Source: an uncultured Oscillospiraceae bacterium (lineage in GTDB: Bacteria; Bacillota; Clostridia; Oscillospirales; Oscillospiraceae). From it: a stretch of 7,967 nucleotides of DNA. Under the pieces are notes generated by a model. That model was given only the letters and a program-made list of their open reading frames with translations, made no database searches and had not been told where the DNA came from. This document shows, piece by piece, positions 5,693 through 7,967 of the stretch (the stretch's first letter is position 1; every line of letters starts with the position of its first letter). Location of the stretch: the NCBI GenBank assembly GCA_900752445.1, contig CAADVN010000150.1, forward strand, positions 1-7,967, written 5' to 3'. The position numbers and the translations under genes are program-made.

Positions 5693-6156
5693 TCGTCCAA
5701 CTCCCATCCCTCGCTCAGCCTTGCGGCGGCCTCTCTCACCTCGTCCCACGAAAAGCCGCGGCGCAGGAGGTACGCGCAGGCGCGCCGCAGCTCCTCGCCC
5801 TCCGGGGCCCTGCCGCGCAGCCGCGTCTCGAGCAGCCTGTCCGCGGTCTCCGTCTGGTCGGGCAGCTCCTCGAGCGCCGCGTCCCAGAGCTCCCTGGGCA
5901 GCCTGCGCCGCCTGAGCTCCTCGCGTATCCTCTGCCGGCCGAAGCCCTTCGCCGCGTAGTGCCGCACGACCATGCCGGCGTAGTTCCCATCGTTCACGAA
6001 GCCGAGCTCCGCCATGCGCTCCGCGGCCTGCTCCGCAGCCTCCGGCTCCTCGCCCTTTTCCACGAGCTTCGCCGCGAGCTCCGCCCTGCCGTAGTCTCGC
6101 CCCTCCAGCAGCTTCAGCGCCCTGGCCTTCGCCCGCTCGAGCGGCGTCTCAGCCAT
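5689..6156 (-). CDS. recX: Regulatory protein RecX
   Basis: A 155-residue, very charged, all-helical protein of the RecX family, which binds RecA filaments and modulates recombinase activity. Typical features are the N-terminal helix ending in LLEGRDYGRAELAAKL (17-32), LGFVNDGNYA (51-60), the KGFGRQRIREEL segment (70-81), and a last repeat ending YLLRRGFSWDEV (129-140). Together they make the three three-helix repeats of the family. It starts 8 bp inside the recA 3' end and ends overlapping rimO as ATGA, so it is translated with its target. ATG at 6156 was chosen over the adjacent in-frame TTG at 6159; a GGA in the recA end lies 8 nt upstream of the ATG. Length is normal for the short form found in many bacteria. 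Confidence 0.92.
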   Translation of the reverse strand: MAETPLERAKARALKLLEGRDYGRAELAAKLVEKGEEPEAAEQAAERMAELGFVNDGNYAGMVVRHYAAKGFGRQRIREELRRRRLPRELWDAALEELPDQTETADRLLETRLRGRAPEGEELRRACAYLLRRGFSWDEVREAAARLSEGWELDE

Positions 6157-7252
6157 CAAAGTCGTCCGCCGTGATATCCACCGCCCGGCCCGCCGCTATG
6201 GCGGCGCGCCTCGCCTGCGGCGTCATCAGCTTGTGCGCGTTCTCACGTATCTGCTTCTCCAGCTTCTCCATGACCTCGGGGTTCTGCTCCAGATACTCCT
6301 TCACATTGTCCCGGCCCTGGATGCGGGTCTCGCCCACCGTGAACCAGGCACCGCCCTTGTCGATGAGCTCCAGCTTCACCGCAAGGTCGATGATCTCGCC
6401 CACCTTGGAAATGCCCTGGCCGTAGATTATGTCGAACTCCGCCTCCTTGAAGGGCGGCGCGACCTTGTTCTTTATGACCTTCGCCCGGGTCCTGTTGCCG
6501 ATCATCTCCGAGCCGTTCTTGAGCGTCTCTATCCTGCGCATGTCTATCCTCACGCTCGAGAAGTACTTGAGCGCCCGCCCGCCCGGCGTCGTCTCCGGGT
6601 TGCCGTACATGACGCCTATCTTCTCCCTGAGCTGGTTTATAAAGATGACGATGCAGCCCGTCTTCGACACCACGCCCGCAAGCTTCCTGAGCGCCTGGCT
6701 CATGAGCCGGGCCACGACGCCGACAGAGCTCTCGCCCATCTCGCCCTCGAGCTCGCTGCGCGGCAGCAGCGCCGCGACGGAGTCGATGACCACCACGTCC
6801 AGAGCGCCCGAGCGCACCAGCTGCTCCGTTATCTCCAGCGCCTGCTCGCCCGTGTCCGGCTGGCTTATCAGCAGGTTGTCTATGTCCACGCCCAGGGCCC
6901 TGGCGTAGGCCGGCTCCAGCGCGTGCTCGACGTCGATATACGCCGCCTCGCCGCCCTCTCTCTGCGCCGAGGCCACGACGTGCAGCGCCAGCGTCGTCTT
7001 GCCGCAGCTCTCAGGGCCGTAGATCTCGATTATCCTGCCCCTCGGCACGCCGCCTATGCCCAGCGCCAGGTCCAGCGACAGCGAGCCCGTCGAGACCGCC
7101 TCCACATTCACCGGGATGTCGTCGCCCAGGCGCATTATGGCGCCCTTGCCGTAGTTCTTTTCTATCTGTGCTATCGCGGTCTCCAGCGCCTTCTTCTTGT
7201 CCGAAACGGCGGTCACCGGCACGGCCGCCGCAGTCTTTTTCTTCTCAGCCAT
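6149..7252 (-). CDS. recA: Recombinase RecA
   Basis: A 367-residue DNA-dependent ATPase that forms the recombination filament and, where present, promotes LexA self-cleavage. Walker A is GPESCGKTT (79-87) with Lys85. The catalytic Glu109 lies in DVEHALEP, Walker B VVVID at 153-157, the L1 loop around 170-178, FINQLR with the allosteric Gln207 (204-209), and the L2 loop KIGVMYGNPETTPGG (211-225). The C-terminal domain ends in acidic DDFDG. A basic, alanine-rich N-terminal extension of about 20 residues precedes the core. The start at 7252 has AGAGGTG 4 nt upstream. Several positions depart from the usual RecA sequence: Cys83 for the common Ser, DVEHALEP for DAEHALDP, and ESSVGVVARLM for a DSHVGLQARLM-like L1 region. 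All key catalytic residues remain. It lies 27 bp after prmC with no recognisable LexA box in the gap. Confidence 0.98.
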   Translation of the reverse strand: MAEKKKTAAAVPVTAVSDKKKALETAIAQIEKNYGKGAIMRLGDDIPVNVEAVSTGSLSLDLALGIGGVPRGRIIEIYGPESCGKTTLALHVVASAQREGGEAAYIDVEHALEPAYARALGVDIDNLLISQPDTGEQALEITEQLVRSGALDVVVIDSVAALLPRSELEGEMGESSVGVVARLMSQALRKLAGVVSKTGCIVIFINQLREKIGVMYGNPETTPGGRALKYFSSVRIDMRRIETLKNGSEMIGNRTRAKVIKNKVAPPFKEAEFDIIYGQGISKVGEIIDLAVKLELIDKGGAWFTVGETRIQGRDNVKEYLEQNPEVMEKLEKQIRENAHKLMTPQARRAAIAAGRAVDITADDFDG

Positions 7253-7279
7253 ACAGCACCTCTGTTATCAAATATTCTC
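7253..7279 (-). other. AT-rich 27-bp spacer between prmC and recA
   Basis: This is the longest gap in the leftward operon. It is clearly more AT-rich than its surroundings and contains the recA Shine-Dalgarno (AGAGGTG at 7263-7257). No convincing -35/-10 pair, terminator hairpin or Gram-positive LexA box (CGAAC-N4-GTTCG type) is seen. recA is therefore probably read through from prmC or from a promoter inside prmC. Confidence 0.5.
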
Positions 7280-7967
7280 TCAGGCGCGCGCGGTCACTAC
7301 CCGCTCCACGCCCCGCGTATCCAGTATCGACTGCGCGTCATGCAGCCCCGCCATGCGCATCAGGTCCTTCACGTCCGAGGCCTGGTCCTCGCCGACCTCG
7401 AACATAAGCATCCCGCCCTGGCGGATGACGCCCTTCCAGTTCTTTAGTATCGCACGGTAGAAGTCCAGCCCGTCGTCCCCGCCGTCCAGCGCCCACACGG
7501 GCTCGTAGTCCCGCACAGAGGGGTCCAGCGTCAGTATGTCGAAGGTCGGTATATACGGCGGGTTCGACACCACAAGGTCGAAACTCCCCGTCATTATGGG
7601 CGGCTGCTTCGTAACGTCCGCCAGCATGAAGCTCACCCGGCCGGCCAGGCCGTTTCGGTTCACGTTGTGCCGGCTCACGTCCATGGCCTCCGGGCTCACG
7701 TCCGAGAGCACCACCCGCGCCTGCGGCAGCGCCGCCGCTATGGCGCAGCCGATGCAGCCGGAACCGCTGCACAGGTCCAGCACCCGCGCGTCCATCTTCC
7801 GACCGTGCAGCCAACTTATCGCCGACTCCGCCAGCACCTCCGTGTCCACCCGCGGGATGAGCACCGCCGGCGTCACCTCCATCGGCAGGCCCCCGGACTC
7901 CCACACGCCCGCGATATACGCCACAGGCTCCCCCCCCAGACCCCGCCCCACGCACCACTCCCCCCCC
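7280..7967 (-). CDS. prmC: Peptide chain release factor N5-glutamine methyltransferase (5' end missing)
   Basis: The last 229 codons of a leftward gene whose start lies beyond the right edge. PrmC methylates the glutamine of the GGQ motif in release factors RF1 and RF2 using S-adenosylmethionine. Visible marks are GEPVAYI (nt 7933-7913), IPRVDTE (nt 7858-7838), the SAM-binding motif VLDLCSGSGCIG (nt about 7783-7748) and the catalytic NPPY (nt 7564-7553). The N-terminal helical domain of about 70 residues is outside. A GTG at 7951 could start a shorter protein but would remove most of the release-factor-binding domain; the frame stays open to the edge, so the gene is treated as partial. Two runs of eight or more G on the coding strand (7937-7930 and 7967-7960) flank the first visible residues; reading in frame through them gives a sensible PrmC sequence near GEP. 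No PrfA partner is visible. Confidence 0.9.
   Translation of the reverse strand, partial: GGEWCVGRGLGGEPVAYIAGVWESGGLPMEVTPAVLIPRVDTEVLAESAISWLHGRKMDARVLDLCSGSGCIGCAIAAALPQARVVLSDVSPEAMDVSRHNVNRNGLAGRVSFMLADVTKQPPIMTGSFDLVVSNPPYIPTFDILTLDPSVRDYEPVWALDGGDDGLDFYRAILKNWKGVIRQGGMLMFEVGEDQASDVKDLMRMAGLHDAQSILDTRGVERVVTARA

Noticed and set aside
7253..7279. Possible SOS (LexA) box before recA
   Set aside because: The AT-rich gap has GAATATTTGATAAC, but it lacks the paired GAAC/GTTC half-sites of the Gram-positive LexA box.
6233..7447. Plus-strand open frame of 404 codons opposite recA and prmC
   Set aside because: It is antisense to clearly conserved recA and the prmC 3' end, with Arg/Leu/His-rich composition and no recognisable motif or ribosome binding site.
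7951..7951. GTG at 7951 as the true start of prmC
   Set aside because: The frame remains open to the window edge, and starting there would omit the N-terminal domain needed for release-factor binding. The gene is better read as truncated by the window.

Overview
The window is a GC-rich (about 60-65% by eye), densely coded chromosomal segment. Strong Shine-Dalgarno sequences, a DUF624/YesL protein, a DUF3810 protein and the general gene content suggest a Firmicutes genome, most likely a high-GC gut clostridium of the Oscillospirales type. This placement is an inference from gene content, not a search result. Isoleucine is often encoded by ATA despite the high GC, on both strands.

Left part (1-1284): a divergent intergenic region separates the first ten codons of a leftward gene, probably an ABC transporter ATPase, from a complete rightward ornithine carbamoyltransferase gene (argF or arcB). 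The 194-bp space between them holds a good -10 box for the leftward gene, a short palindrome in its spacer, and two GC-rich stem-loops that both begin GTAGGG(G)CG on the minus strand. These look like a tandem pair of a REP-like repeat. A near-perfect stem-loop flanked by A and T tracts at 1251-1284 terminates argF and, from the other side, the long leftward operon.

Right part (1303-7967): eight leftward genes are packed almost without gaps. In transcription order they are prmC (5' end beyond the right edge), recA, recX, rimO, pgsA, a DUF3810 membrane protein with an HEIAH motif, a DUF624 (YesL-type) membrane protein, and a secreted SGNH/GDSL-type hydrolase. Four junctions are ATGA stop/start overlaps, recA and recX overlap by 8 bp, and pgsA and DUF3810 are 1 bp apart. 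This predicts one translationally coupled transcript.

The upstream half is housekeeping: release-factor methylation, recombination and its modulator, ribosomal protein S12 methylthiolation, and phosphatidylglycerol synthesis. The downstream half is an uncharacterised envelope trio: a membrane protein with a metalloprotease-like motif, a polytopic membrane protein and a secreted hydrolase. This trio is the most likely place for undescribed biology. No mobile element, CRISPR array, tRNA or rRNA was seen.
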